Assembly: GCF_012958305.1 (NCBI RefSeq)
Contig: NZ_JABBYO010000011.1
Span: forward strand, 124,001 to 188,000
Length of the DNA stretch: 64,000 nt
Source of the DNA: Tautonia rosea
Lineage (GTDB): Bacteria > Planctomycetota > Planctomycetia > Isosphaerales > Isosphaeraceae
Reading direction: 5' to 3'
The translations under genes and the position numbers were made by a program. The notes below the pieces were generated by a model. It had not been told where the DNA came from and did not search any database. It was given only the letters and a program-made list of their open reading frames with translations. Of this stretch, positions 1 to 8,295 are shown piece after piece (position 1 is the first letter of the stretch; the number at the start of each line of letters is the position of its first letter).

Positions 1-93
1 GTTCGATGTCCCTGGTTGCGAAGAATTTCGCCATCGCCGATGCCAGTCCCTGGTTGATTGTTGACCCGATTGACTCGCCCGGAGCCTTCCCCG

Positions 94-513
94 ATGCGTC
101 AGAGTGTCCACGTCAGCGTCTCGACCCACGGCCACCGTCACCTGGCCTCGACCGGCTCTCCGTGGGAGCCGAAGGTCGGCTACTCGCGGGCCGTCCGGAT
201 CGGCTCGACCATCGCCGTCACCGGCACGCTCGGCCTGGAGGCCGACGGCTCGCTCGCCCCCAGCGCCGGGGCGCAGGCCCGCCGGGCCCTGGCGATCATC
301 TTGGCCAGCATCGAGGCCCTCGGCGGCTCGGCCTCCGACGTGATCCGGACCCGGATCTACGTCACCAACCTCGACCACTGGCCCGAGATCGCCGAGGAAC
401 ACGCCGAGGTTTTCGCCGCCATCCGACCCGCCACCACCATGGTCGAGGTCTCCCGCCTGATAACCCCCGAGGCCCTCGTCGAGATCGAGGCCGACGCCGT
501 CGTCACCAGTTGA
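94..513 (+). CDS. RidA (YjgF/YER057c/UK114) family protein
   Basis: A 139-residue protein with the RidA-family layout. The central part has the typical 'GxLGLEADGSL' and 'RxRIYVTN' segments, and the C-terminal signature reads PATTMVEV followed by IEADAVV. Active RidA enzymes form homotrimers and hydrolyse reactive enamine/imine intermediates made by PLP enzymes. The arginine that contacts the substrate carboxylate in E. coli RidA (R105, within PARSCVEV) is a threonine here, which points to one of the Arg-less Rid subgroups of unknown activity. I chose the ATG at 94 because family similarity starts there; an in-frame ATG at 58 would add 12 unlike residues. No strong Shine-Dalgarno is visible. 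Cytoplasmic. Family assignment is secure, substrate unknown. Confidence 0.85.
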   Translation: MRQSVHVSVSTHGHRHLASTGSPWEPKVGYSRAVRIGSTIAVTGTLGLEADGSLAPSAGAQARRALAIILASIEALGGSASDVIRTRIYVTNLDHWPEIAEEHAEVFAAIRPATTMVEVSRLITPEALVEIEADAVVTS

Positions 514-642
514 AATTTCTGAACGCCTTCGGTCCGCAAGGTTGACAGGACCGAGGCCGTTGGTAATAACCTGTTCTCAACTAGCTCACCTGATCGTTGG
601 ACCTCCCGCCGAGACTCCTCCGACCCAAGCCGATCGGAACTC

Positions 643-987
643 GTGAATCAACTTCGAATTTCACACCTGTTGATATTTGCGATTCTCGCGGCTCATGGGG
701 CGATGACCGTGGGCGGGCACGGTTTGCACCAGCACTCGGTGCCCGAGTGTAGTGACACGCACGATCACCCTGCTGAGCCGGACAATCGGTCCCCCTCGGT
801 CCCGATCCACGATGAGGCGGCCTGCCCCGTCTGCCAGTTCGTCGAGCAGGGTCAGCTCTCGGTACCGCCGGTCCAGGCCACACCCCCGACTCTCGAGGGG
901 GAGGGGCCGGATCGTCCAACCGTTTGGCTCGTCCTCCGGCTCGTCATCTCCCCATCTCCTGCCCGGGCACCTCCGGTTCTCGTCTGA
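643..987 (+). CDS. Small secreted His/Cys-rich protein, unknown function
   Basis: A 114-residue ORF starting with GTG. Residues 1-25 form a plausible signal peptide (hydrophobic run LLIFAILAAHGAMTV). The mature part is rich in histidine (HGLHQHS, DTHDHP) and has a short motif, HDEAACPVCQF, with paired cysteines. The C-terminus is hydrophobic (VWLVLRLVI) and could be a weak membrane segment. Small His-rich proteins with a CPxC pair are often found near metal-handling genes in planctomycetes and proteobacteria, so metal binding is a reasonable inference but nothing more. Neighbours (RidA and a PEP-CTERM enzyme) do not help. It could be a spurious ORF, although the His/Cys pattern and signal peptide argue for a real gene. 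Confidence 0.5.
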   Translation: MNQLRISHLLIFAILAAHGAMTVGGHGLHQHSVPECSDTHDHPAEPDNRSPSVPIHDEAACPVCQFVEQGQLSVPPVQATPPTLEGEGPDRPTVWLVLRLVISPSPARAPPVLV

Positions 988-1276
988 GTCCTCCCATCCG
1001 ATCGGGTCGTAAGGAGTCGACCGCCGTGCCTCGGCAGGTCGGATTCAAGGCCTAGGCCGTGGCATCGACCACTGCCAAGCCACCCGTGCGACCAGCGATT
1101 CCCGCCGTTTGCTCCCGCGGATCTCGGGGCTCAAGGCGCCTGGTCCGTGTCGGATTCGATCGCCCCTCGATTCGCTCGCCGAGCCGAGCATGACAGCCCG
1201 TGTTCTATGCGCTTTGAGTGCGGGCAGCATAACCGATCGATCCGATTCAAAATCACATCTAAAAAAGAGCATTCTA

Positions 1277-2608
1277 ATGCGTTTGAAGCTCTGCTGGCTC
1301 ACCTTCACTCTCATTGCGACACCGTTTGCGCTGCTCCGTTCAGCGTCTGCGAACTTCGTGACCGACTGGAACGTGGAAGTTCGCAACACGATTCGCGCCA
1401 CCAGCACTCCGCCGCCTCGTGCCAGCCGGGCGATGGCGATGCTGCACGGGGCGATCTACGACGCGACGAACGCGATCACACGGACGCACCGGCCGTATCG
1501 GTTCAGAGGCGTCGCGCCAGGCGCCTCCATCGAAGCCTCCGCGGCACAGTCGGCGCGGGACGTACTCGTCGGGCTCTTCCCATCGCGCACCGCGATCTAC
1601 GACGCCAAGCTCGCGACACAGCTCTCCACCATTGCCGACGGCCCGGCGAAAGCAGCGGGGATTTCGCTCGGGTCGGCTGTGGCGGCGGAGATGCTGAGCT
1701 GGCGCAGCAACGACGGCTCGGACGCTCCGTCGAGTTACACGCCGACGATTGCGCCTGGCCGATGGCGGCCGACCGAGCCGGGCTTCGCGCCGGCGCTGCT
1801 GCCGCAGTGGGGCGCGGTGACGCCGTTCGGCATCACGTCGGTCGAGTCGTTTCGACCGGTTGCGCCGCCCGCACTCGACAGTGTCGAGTACGCGAATGCC
1901 GTCAACGAGGTTCGCCTGATCGGCAGCGCCACGTCATCGACGCGCACCGCCGACCAGACGCAGATCGCCCAGTTCTGGGCCAACGGCGCCGGCACCGAGA
2001 CCCCGCCGGGCCACTGGAACCGCATCGCGATCGCGGCCTCCGAGTCGCGGAATCTCTCGATTGCGGACAACGCGCGAATGCTCGCGCAGCTCAACATCGC
2101 GCTGGCGGACGCCGCCATCGTGAGTTGGGAAAGCAAGTACCTCTACGACTTCTGGCGGCCGATCGACGCGATCCGCGAAGGCGACACCGACGGCAACCCG
2201 CTCACGTCCGACGACGACACCTGGACGCCGCTGCTGATGACCCCGCCGTTCCCCGAGTACACGAGCGGACACAGCACCTTCAGTGGTGCCGGCGCGGCCG
2301 CGCTGGCGGGCTTCTTCGGCACCGACGCGATCGCGTTCACCATCGGCAGCGACGACATCGCCGGTGTCGAACGAAGCTACGCCAGCTTCAGTGCCGCTGC
2401 ATCGGAAAGTGGTCTCTCCCGCATCTATGGCGGGATTCACTTCTCGTTCGCCAACGTCAACGGCCTGAGCAGCGGCGATGCCGTCGGCAACTCCATTGCG
2501 GCGAACTACTTCCAGGTCATCCCCGAGCCGTCGTCGCTGGTCCTGCTGGGCGTGGGCATCGCCGGCCTGGCCGTTCACGCCGTCCATCGCCGGCGGCGAA
2601 GAAGGTGA
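1277..2608 (+). CDS. PAP2/vanadium-dependent haloperoxidase-like protein with PEP-CTERM anchor
   Basis: A 443-residue exported enzyme of the PAP2/vanadium haloperoxidase superfamily. It starts with a signal peptide (MRLKLCWLTFTLIATPFALL, cleavage near SASA). The three oxyanion-site motifs are present: K287 with R294-P (KYLYDFWRP), a SGH triad with H332 (YTSGHSTFSG), and R382 with H388 (RIYGGIHF). Relatives either oxidise halides with vanadate and H2O2 or act as phosphatases; the sequence alone does not decide. The C-terminus (about 415-443) is a PEP-CTERM signal: VIPEPSSLVLLG, a hydrophobic helix, then an Arg run. This predicts exosortase processing at the envelope. The ATG at 1277 fits the signal peptide, while the longer ORF from 1109 has no signal sequence. 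It is the first of six PEP-CTERM genes on one strand. Confidence 0.85.
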   Translation: MRLKLCWLTFTLIATPFALLRSASANFVTDWNVEVRNTIRATSTPPPRASRAMAMLHGAIYDATNAITRTHRPYRFRGVAPGASIEASAAQSARDVLVGLFPSRTAIYDAKLATQLSTIADGPAKAAGISLGSAVAAEMLSWRSNDGSDAPSSYTPTIAPGRWRPTEPGFAPALLPQWGAVTPFGITSVESFRPVAPPALDSVEYANAVNEVRLIGSATSSTRTADQTQIAQFWANGAGTETPPGHWNRIAIAASESRNLSIADNARMLAQLNIALADAAIVSWESKYLYDFWRPIDAIREGDTDGNPLTSDDDTWTPLLMTPPFPEYTSGHSTFSGAGAAALAGFFGTDAIAFTIGSDDIAGVERSYASFSAAASESGLSRIYGGIHFSFANVNGLSSGDAVGNSIAANYFQVIPEPSSLVLLGVGIAGLAVHAVHRRRRRR

Positions 2609-2709
2609 GTCCCGTCATCCCTCCCGCCGCTCCGGAGACGCGGCGGGCAGGTTCTTGGTTCGTCGGCGTTCGGCACCCCCGCGCATCAATCAATTGATAA
2701 GGAAAGAAC

Positions 2710-3408
2710 ATGAACTTACGACTCATTTTTATGTCCTTCGCGTTCGCTTGCCTGATGGACGCGGCGACAAGCACCCAGGTCGTTGCGTCGACAATCGTTT
2801 TCGACCTCGAAGATCAGGCCCAGACAGGATTCAACGATGGGGCTCTGACGTCGCTGACCCTGACCCGGCAGGGGCTCTCGATGACGATCACCCGGCCCGG
2901 ATCGCCAAATCAATTCGACATTTATGACGTTACCGACATCGGCAACCCGACTTTCCCCGCATCGTGGGGGGTTCGGTCGATCAGCCCGTGGTTCAGCAAT
3001 GACGGGACGGCGTTTGTCGCCAACTTCTCGAAGCCGGTGCAGTCGGTGTCCATCGACATGGGCGACTTCGGCGGCGACCCCGACGACCTGTTCATCGAAG
3101 CCTATTCCGAACTCGATGCTACCGGCACGCTGCTCGACTCCGTGACGTCGCAGCTCCAGGGGGGTGGTGGTGACTGGACTGCGGCCACACTCCGGGTCTC
3201 GGTCGCGACTCCGTCGATCCGGTCCATCCGCTTCATGGGTGGAACCGAACGATTCGAGACACCGATCGGGGTCTTCCGGGTCCCCAATTCGGTCTATTAC
3301 GACAACTTCGCCGTCGTCGTCCCCGAACCGGCCTCGCTCTCGCTGCTGGGCGTAGGCATCGCCAGCCTGAGCGTCTTCGCCATCCGTCGCCGTCAACGAA
3401 GGACGTGA
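2710..3408 (+). CDS. PEP-CTERM sorting domain protein, unknown ectodomain
   Basis: A 232-residue exported protein. The start at 2710 has a good Shine-Dalgarno (AAGGA, 8 bases upstream). Residues 1-26 are a signal peptide. The central domain is predicted mostly beta: it opens with IVFDLEDQAQTGF and contains the repeating SVSIDMGDFGGD / SIRSIRFMGG pattern seen in PEP-CTERM ectodomains of jelly-roll type, but I cannot name a Pfam family. The C-terminus is a canonical PEP-CTERM signal (VVPEPASLSLLG, hydrophobic helix, RRRQRR). It lacks the repeated INxxG units of its downstream neighbours. Spacing to the flanking PEP-CTERM genes is about 100 bp on each side, which is compatible with co-transcription. 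Confidence 0.8.
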   Translation: MNLRLIFMSFAFACLMDAATSTQVVASTIVFDLEDQAQTGFNDGALTSLTLTRQGLSMTITRPGSPNQFDIYDVTDIGNPTFPASWGVRSISPWFSNDGTAFVANFSKPVQSVSIDMGDFGGDPDDLFIEAYSELDATGTLLDSVTSQLQGGGGDWTAATLRVSVATPSIRSIRFMGGTERFETPIGVFRVPNSVYYDNFAVVVPEPASLSLLGVGIASLSVFAIRRRQRRT

Positions 3409-3513
3409 GTCCCGTCATCCTCCCCTGGCAATGATCCTGGAACGCGGAGGCGAAGGTCTCGGCTCGCCGGTATCCAGCGAGCCACGCTCTCGATCGATCG
3501 ACAAGGAGAAACC

Positions 3514-4536
3514 ATGTTCTTCCGCCCATTTTCCGCGTTCATCGCTTCCGCTTGCCTGATGCTTGCGGGGGCGTCCGCATCGGCAGGATATCAGTACGAG
3601 TTGCTGACCGCCGACGGCAGGCTGATTCGCTATCTGCTTGACTCCAACGACCAGGGCGACATGATCGGCAGCGTGCCGAGCATTCCTGGCGGTAGCCTCG
3701 ATGGATTCCTGCGTTCCGCCGATGGATCGACCTCGTTCTGGTCGACGTCCGACTACCTGGCCTATCCGACGTCGATCAACAACGCCGGGACGATCGTCGG
3801 CGTCAACATCCCCCTCGTCGGGGGGCTGCCCGAGGGATTCATCCGTTCCTCGGCGGGTGTCGAATCGCCTTATAATTTTCCGGGTGCACTGGGCACGATC
3901 CCCTTCGGCATCAACAACGACGACGTGATCAGCGGCTTCTACGTCACGCCGACGGGCCGCAAAGGCTTCCTCGAGAGCCTCTCTGGTACGCTTTCCCGAA
4001 CCGTCGAGTTCCCCGGAGCGGCGGAGACACAGCTCTTCGCCCTCAGCAATTCCGGGCTGGTCGGCGGTGCATCCTGGGACTCGGCCGGCGTCATCTCGCC
4101 ATTCCTCTATGACGTTTCGACCGAGACGTTCACACTGCTGCCCAAACCGACGACCGGCGACAACTACATCGTCAGCAGTGTCAACGACTCCGGCGACGCG
4201 ATCGTCTTCGGCCTGGGGAGCGCCGCCGGGAACTACCGTGACGTCAGTAGTTTCGTCTTCGATGCGTCCGAAGGGACGCTGACCCAATTGAATGTGCCCG
4301 GCGCCTTCGAGACCTACGGCTACGATCTGCGTAACGATGGCTCGGTGCTGGGCTATTACCAGAATCTCGACGGCAGCTTCGGCAGCTTCAGGGCCACAGA
4401 CATTCCGGAGCCGTCGTCCGCGATGTTCGCCATGATCGGCGTCGTCTCCATCGCTGCTGGCATCGCCCGGCGACGTCGTTGCTTGTCCAGCCGGAGGGTC
4501 GATCGCCCCTCGATTCGCTCGGCTCGGCGAGCCTGA
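3514..4536 (+). CDS. PEP-CTERM protein with six HAF-like repeat units
   Basis: A 340-residue exported protein. The start is preceded by AAGGAG six bases upstream. A signal peptide covers residues 1-25 (cleavage near SASA). The ectodomain has about six repeat units spaced roughly 50 residues apart, each ending in a form of 'INxxGxIVG' (SINNAGTIVG, GINNDDVISG, ALSNSGLVGG, DLRNDGSVLG). This is a degenerate version of the HAF repeat of other exported proteins. The C-terminus is PEP-CTERM: IPEPSSAMFAMIG, hydrophobic helix, RRRR. Regular repeats of this size suggest a beta-propeller, by inference. It belongs to the run of PEP-CTERM paralogues; no enzyme motif is visible. Confidence 0.82.
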   Translation: MFFRPFSAFIASACLMLAGASASAGYQYELLTADGRLIRYLLDSNDQGDMIGSVPSIPGGSLDGFLRSADGSTSFWSTSDYLAYPTSINNAGTIVGVNIPLVGGLPEGFIRSSAGVESPYNFPGALGTIPFGINNDDVISGFYVTPTGRKGFLESLSGTLSRTVEFPGAAETQLFALSNSGLVGGASWDSAGVISPFLYDVSTETFTLLPKPTTGDNYIVSSVNDSGDAIVFGLGSAAGNYRDVSSFVFDASEGTLTQLNVPGAFETYGYDLRNDGSVLGYYQNLDGSFGSFRATDIPEPSSAMFAMIGVVSIAAGIARRRRCLSSRRVDRPSIRSARRA

Positions 4537-4670
4537 GGGGTCGGTGTGGGGGTCATTCCTCGCGAATGGCCCTCGGGCCGCGCGGGCGTTCGCATGCCGC
4601 TCGCACCAATCAGTGATTTTCCGATGTTTTTCAGTTGACCTCTTGTTTTGATTTTCTCAAGGAACTGCTG

Positions 4671-5846
4671 ATGCTTCGTCTACGATGTGTCCGTCTCCTC
4701 ACCCCCCTGGTCTTCCTGGCGATTCCCTCGTGGGCCGCCGCGGAGACGCTGTTCACGATCACCGACCTGGCCACGTTGGGAGGTAATCAGAGCTTCGCCC
4801 GGGCCATCAACAACCATGGCGAGGTCACGGGCAACGCCTCGACCAACGCCGGGAGCAACTTTCCCCTGAACGCTGCCAGGTGGTCTCCCGGATCGTATCA
4901 GAGCCCCACGAACCTGGGAGTGCTGCCCGGCGCCGACAGCAACTTCAGCCGGGGCTTCGCCATCAACGACTCCGGCACCGTGGTCGGCGAGAGCAGTAAC
5001 AACACCTCACGGGCCTTCATGTTCCGCGACGGAACCTTGAGCGACCTGGGCACGCTCGGCGGTGCCAGCGCTGTGGCGCATGGCATCAACGCGCACCATC
5101 AGGTCGTGGGGATCTCCTCGACCGGGACCCAGTCCAATGCCTTCCTCTGGGAGGATGGGACGATGACCAACCTGGGAACGCTGGGGGGCAACTTCAGCCG
5201 GGCCTGGGCGATCAACGACGGGGGTCAGGTCGTGGGTGTATCCCGGGTGACCGGCAACACGACGAGCCACGCCTTCCTGCACGACGGCAACTCGATGATC
5301 GACCTCGGCTCCCTTGGCGGTGCGGACCGATTCAGCGAGGCGTTGGCGATCAACGCCTCAGGCCTGATCGTGGGGCGTTCGTCCCTGGATATTGGTGGAA
5401 ACTCCGTCCAGCGCGCGACCCTCTGGGACGGCGTCGGCTCGATGATCGACCTCGGCACGCTGACCAATCCCGATGACGGCAACCCGTTCCGATTCAGCCG
5501 GGCCAACGACATCAACGACCTGGGAGTGGTCGTCGGTACCGCCTCTCGGTTCGAAGGGTTTTCGGGTCGAGCGTTCATCTGGGATGCAACCCACGGCATC
5601 CGAGACCTCAACAGCCTGATCGCTCCCGGCTCCGGATGGCTGCTGACCTCGGCCGAAGGGATCAACAATCGCGGCCAGATCGTTGGCTTCGGCACCTTTG
5701 AAGGGCAGACCCGAGCCTTCGTGCTGACCGTGATTCCGGAGCCCTCGTCCGTGATCCTCGCCGCGATTGGCGGCATCTCCCTCGCTGCCGTGGAAATCGC
5801 CCGTCGTCGTCGCTCGTCATCGATCCACAGGGTCGATCATCCCTGA
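4671..5846 (+). CDS. HAF-repeat PEP-CTERM protein
   Basis: A 391-residue exported protein and the clearest HAF-repeat member of the cluster. After a signal peptide (residues 1-24, cleavage at AAA) there are seven units pairing a 'DLGTLGG' strand with an 'AINxxGQVVG' strand, for example TNLGTLGG/AINDGGQVVG and IDLGSLGG/AINASGLIVG. The last unit is followed by a PEP-CTERM signal (VIPEPSSVILAAIG, helix, RRRR). I chose the ATG at 4671 because it has AAGGA eight bases upstream and begins the signal peptide; an ORF start at 4635 is less likely. Seven equal units of about 50 residues would fit a seven-bladed propeller. Function unknown; probably an envelope or matrix protein. Confidence 0.87.
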   Translation: MLRLRCVRLLTPLVFLAIPSWAAAETLFTITDLATLGGNQSFARAINNHGEVTGNASTNAGSNFPLNAARWSPGSYQSPTNLGVLPGADSNFSRGFAINDSGTVVGESSNNTSRAFMFRDGTLSDLGTLGGASAVAHGINAHHQVVGISSTGTQSNAFLWEDGTMTNLGTLGGNFSRAWAINDGGQVVGVSRVTGNTTSHAFLHDGNSMIDLGSLGGADRFSEALAINASGLIVGRSSLDIGGNSVQRATLWDGVGSMIDLGTLTNPDDGNPFRFSRANDINDLGVVVGTASRFEGFSGRAFIWDATHGIRDLNSLIAPGSGWLLTSAEGINNRGQIVGFGTFEGQTRAFVLTVIPEPSSVILAAIGGISLAAVEIARRRRSSSIHRVDHP

Positions 5847-5862
5847 TCCGGGAGGTTCACTC

Positions 5863-7134
5863 ATGCTCATTTGCATCACTCGCATACGCAAGAGCGATAA
5901 TCCCTCAATCATGATGAGTTGCACAATGGTTTCCCCTATCCGCTTCTTCCGTATGTCCGCCGGCTTCATCCTGTCTCTCTGCCTTCTGCCCGCTGTGGCG
6001 GAGGCCGGAGGGCTCCGGTTCACGATCCAGACCATCCCGGCCCTACCGGCGACGAATCCGCGGTCGCAGGGCAATGCCATCAACGAGCTCGGCCAGGCGA
6101 CCGGCCTGTCGAACATCCCCGGCAACTCGGAGGCCTTTCTCTTCGAGGGTGGCACCACCACAAGCCTGGGGAACCTGGGGCTGGGCGGCGGCTTCACCAG
6201 CGGCTCGGGCATCAACGACGCCGGGGTGATCGTCGGCTCGGGAAGCGTGTCGACCGGGACCGGATCGTTCTCCGACCGCGCCTTCGTCTGGCAACCGGGG
6301 CTCGGCTTCACGGCCATCCTCGATCCCGAGGGTATCGGCCTCGGCTCCAATGCCAACGCCGTCAACAACGCCGGTCAGGTCGTTGGCGTTTACCGCTACA
6401 GCGGCTTCGACCGACAGGGGTTCGTCTACCAGGTGGGCGACCCGATTGACACCTACGCCCTGCTGCCGTTCCTTGCCGGCAGCGACACGACCAACGGTGC
6501 CCGGCAGTTCGCCAATGCGATCAATGACGGCGGCGTCGTGGCCGGCGCGGCTCGGACCCAGGCCGGCGAGGCGACCCAGGCCGTTCGCTGGGTGCCCGAC
6601 GGCTCGGGCGGCTACACCATCGAGACGCTCGCTCAGCCGACCTCGGGCACGACCTTCAGCAACAGCTTCGGAATCAACGACCACGGCCAGATCGTCGGCA
6701 GCTTCACCGACGGCCAGTCCCAGGCCGTGCTCTGGAACCCGGACGGCACGGTCGAGCTGCTCGGCGTGCCCTCGGGCGCGTTCAGCACCACAGCCCGGGA
6801 CATCAACAACCACGGCCTGATCGTCGGCGATGTCGTCGACAGCGCCGGCAACTACGGCTTCCTCTACAAGGACGGCCAGCTGCTCGACCTCAACGACCTG
6901 ATCTTCGGCCCCAGCGACTTCTCCCGTCTGACCAACGTCCGGGGAATCAACGACCGCGGCCAGATCGTCGGCTTCGGCACCCTGGCCGATGGGACCATTC
7001 GGGGTTTCGTCCTGACGGTTGTCCCGGAGCCGTCGAGTATTGTGCTGGCCGGGCTCGGGGTTATCTCTGCGGTCGTCGCGGGGATCGTGCGTCGACGTCG
7101 TTTGGAGAAGAGCCTCGGCGTTGATCGACGATGA
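5863..7134 (+). CDS. HAF-repeat PEP-CTERM protein
   Basis: A 423-residue exported paralogue of the preceding gene. The start at 5863 has a strong Shine-Dalgarno (GGGAGG eight bases upstream) and lies only 16 bp after the previous stop, so the two genes are very likely co-transcribed. The N-terminus is long: the hydrophobic signal core (AGFILSLCLLPAVAEAGG) begins about 30 residues in, so a later ATG (5926 or 5953) is possible. Seven repeat units end in INxxGxIVG-type strands (GINDAGVIVG, AVNNAGQVVG, GINDHGQIVG, DINNHGLIVG, GINDRGQIVG). The C-terminal PEP-CTERM is VVPEPSSIVLAGLG, helix, RRRR. Likely a seven-bladed propeller anchored or released by exosortase; no catalytic motif seen. Confidence 0.85.
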   Translation: MLICITRIRKSDNPSIMMSCTMVSPIRFFRMSAGFILSLCLLPAVAEAGGLRFTIQTIPALPATNPRSQGNAINELGQATGLSNIPGNSEAFLFEGGTTTSLGNLGLGGGFTSGSGINDAGVIVGSGSVSTGTGSFSDRAFVWQPGLGFTAILDPEGIGLGSNANAVNNAGQVVGVYRYSGFDRQGFVYQVGDPIDTYALLPFLAGSDTTNGARQFANAINDGGVVAGAARTQAGEATQAVRWVPDGSGGYTIETLAQPTSGTTFSNSFGINDHGQIVGSFTDGQSQAVLWNPDGTVELLGVPSGAFSTTARDINNHGLIVGDVVDSAGNYGFLYKDGQLLDLNDLIFGPSDFSRLTNVRGINDRGQIVGFGTLADGTIRGFVLTVVPEPSSIVLAGLGVISAVVAGIVRRRRLEKSLGVDRR

Positions 7135-7210
7135 GGCCGCCTGTGAATTCATGCCCCAACAGGTCCGCCCACAGCGAGAGGGGCAAACACAAAAGAATGA
7201 GCTTGCTTCG

Positions 7211-8230
7211 ATGAATATCATGATCCTTCTGAAGCCAGGGTGCTGTCACCTTGCCTCCCTGGTTCTCGCCGCGCTCTTGCTTTGCCCACCCGGCTCGGCC
7301 CGGGGTGGCTCCATCGTCGTTGTGACCGAGATCATCGATTTCTCCGGGGCCGATGTGGTCCAGGCCCGCGGGATCAACGACGCCGGGCAGATCGTCGGCT
7401 ACCGCACGGTCGCAGGGGTGACCGAGGGGTTCGTTCGCACCGGCGGCGGATACGAGTTTTTCCAGGTCGGCGGGGCGAACACGTTCGCCCTCGGGATCAG
7501 CAACTCCGGGACCGTTGTCGGCGGGGTGGCCACGCCGCTTCCGGGGAACGACTCGTTCGTCCGGACCGCTGGAGGCGACGTGACGACCTTCCAGCCGCTC
7601 GGGGACACCAACTCGGGCGCGATCGGGCTGAATGACTCCGGGTTCGTCGTCGCCTCCGGCAATGCGTTCGGCACTGGAGGTTATCTCCGCCGACCCGACG
7701 GTACGGTCACCCCCGTCGACTCTCCGTCCAGCCCCGAGCGCGTCGTGCTCAAGACGAACCTCACCGATATCACGAACTCCGGCACCTTGATTGGGCACGC
7801 GATCGGGCAGGAGGGTCCAGAATTCTTCGGCCGAGGGTGGATCAGCTCGGACGGCGGGGCCACCTTCACGGACCTGGTCATGCCGGGCGAGCAGTTCACC
7901 TACGCCTGGGGCGGGAATGACCGTGGTCTGGTGGTGGGTGACTTCAGCACCGGATTCACCGGCAATCGGACCGGATTTGTGTTCAACACCCTGAGCGGGA
8001 GGTTCACCACGTTCTCGGTATCCGGCGCGGACTGGACGGTCCCGACCGGGATCAACGACGACGGCCGCGTGGTCGGGTTCTGGCGGTCCGAGTCCGACGG
8101 CCAGGTGCGGGGGTTCGTCGCCCAGGTGATCCCGGAGCCGTCGAGCATCGCGCTTGCCGGGATCGGGCTCGCCGGAGGAGGCGTGATTGCCCTTCGACGT
8201 CGGCGCGGGGGCGCGACCCAGCCCCGCTGA
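7211..8230 (+). CDS. PEP-CTERM protein with six HAF-like repeat units
   Basis: A 339-residue exported protein with a signal peptide at 1-33 (core LASLVLAALLLCPPGSARGG). It has six repeat units of the same family (GINDAGQIVG, GISNSGTVVG, GLNDSGFVVA, DITNSGTLIG, GGNDRGLVVG, GINDDGRVVG) and a C-terminal PEP-CTERM (VIPEPSSIALAGIG, helix, RRRRGG). The ATG at 7211 is chosen because it begins the signal peptide; the ORF is open upstream to 7019 within the 3' end of the previous gene, and that part is not similar to anything. No good Shine-Dalgarno is visible at 7211. It is the last intact member of the PEP-CTERM run. The exact ligand or partner is unknown. Confidence 0.82.
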   Translation: MNIMILLKPGCCHLASLVLAALLLCPPGSARGGSIVVVTEIIDFSGADVVQARGINDAGQIVGYRTVAGVTEGFVRTGGGYEFFQVGGANTFALGISNSGTVVGGVATPLPGNDSFVRTAGGDVTTFQPLGDTNSGAIGLNDSGFVVASGNAFGTGGYLRRPDGTVTPVDSPSSPERVVLKTNLTDITNSGTLIGHAIGQEGPEFFGRGWISSDGGATFTDLVMPGEQFTYAWGGNDRGLVVGDFSTGFTGNRTGFVFNTLSGRFTTFSVSGADWTVPTGINDDGRVVGFWRSESDGQVRGFVAQVIPEPSSIALAGIGLAGGGVIALRRRRGGATQPR

Positions 8231-8295
8231 AGACCCCATCGAGCCACCGTCCTCTCGGGCCACTCGGCCGGTAGGACCCTTTTCGGAGCGGAGCC

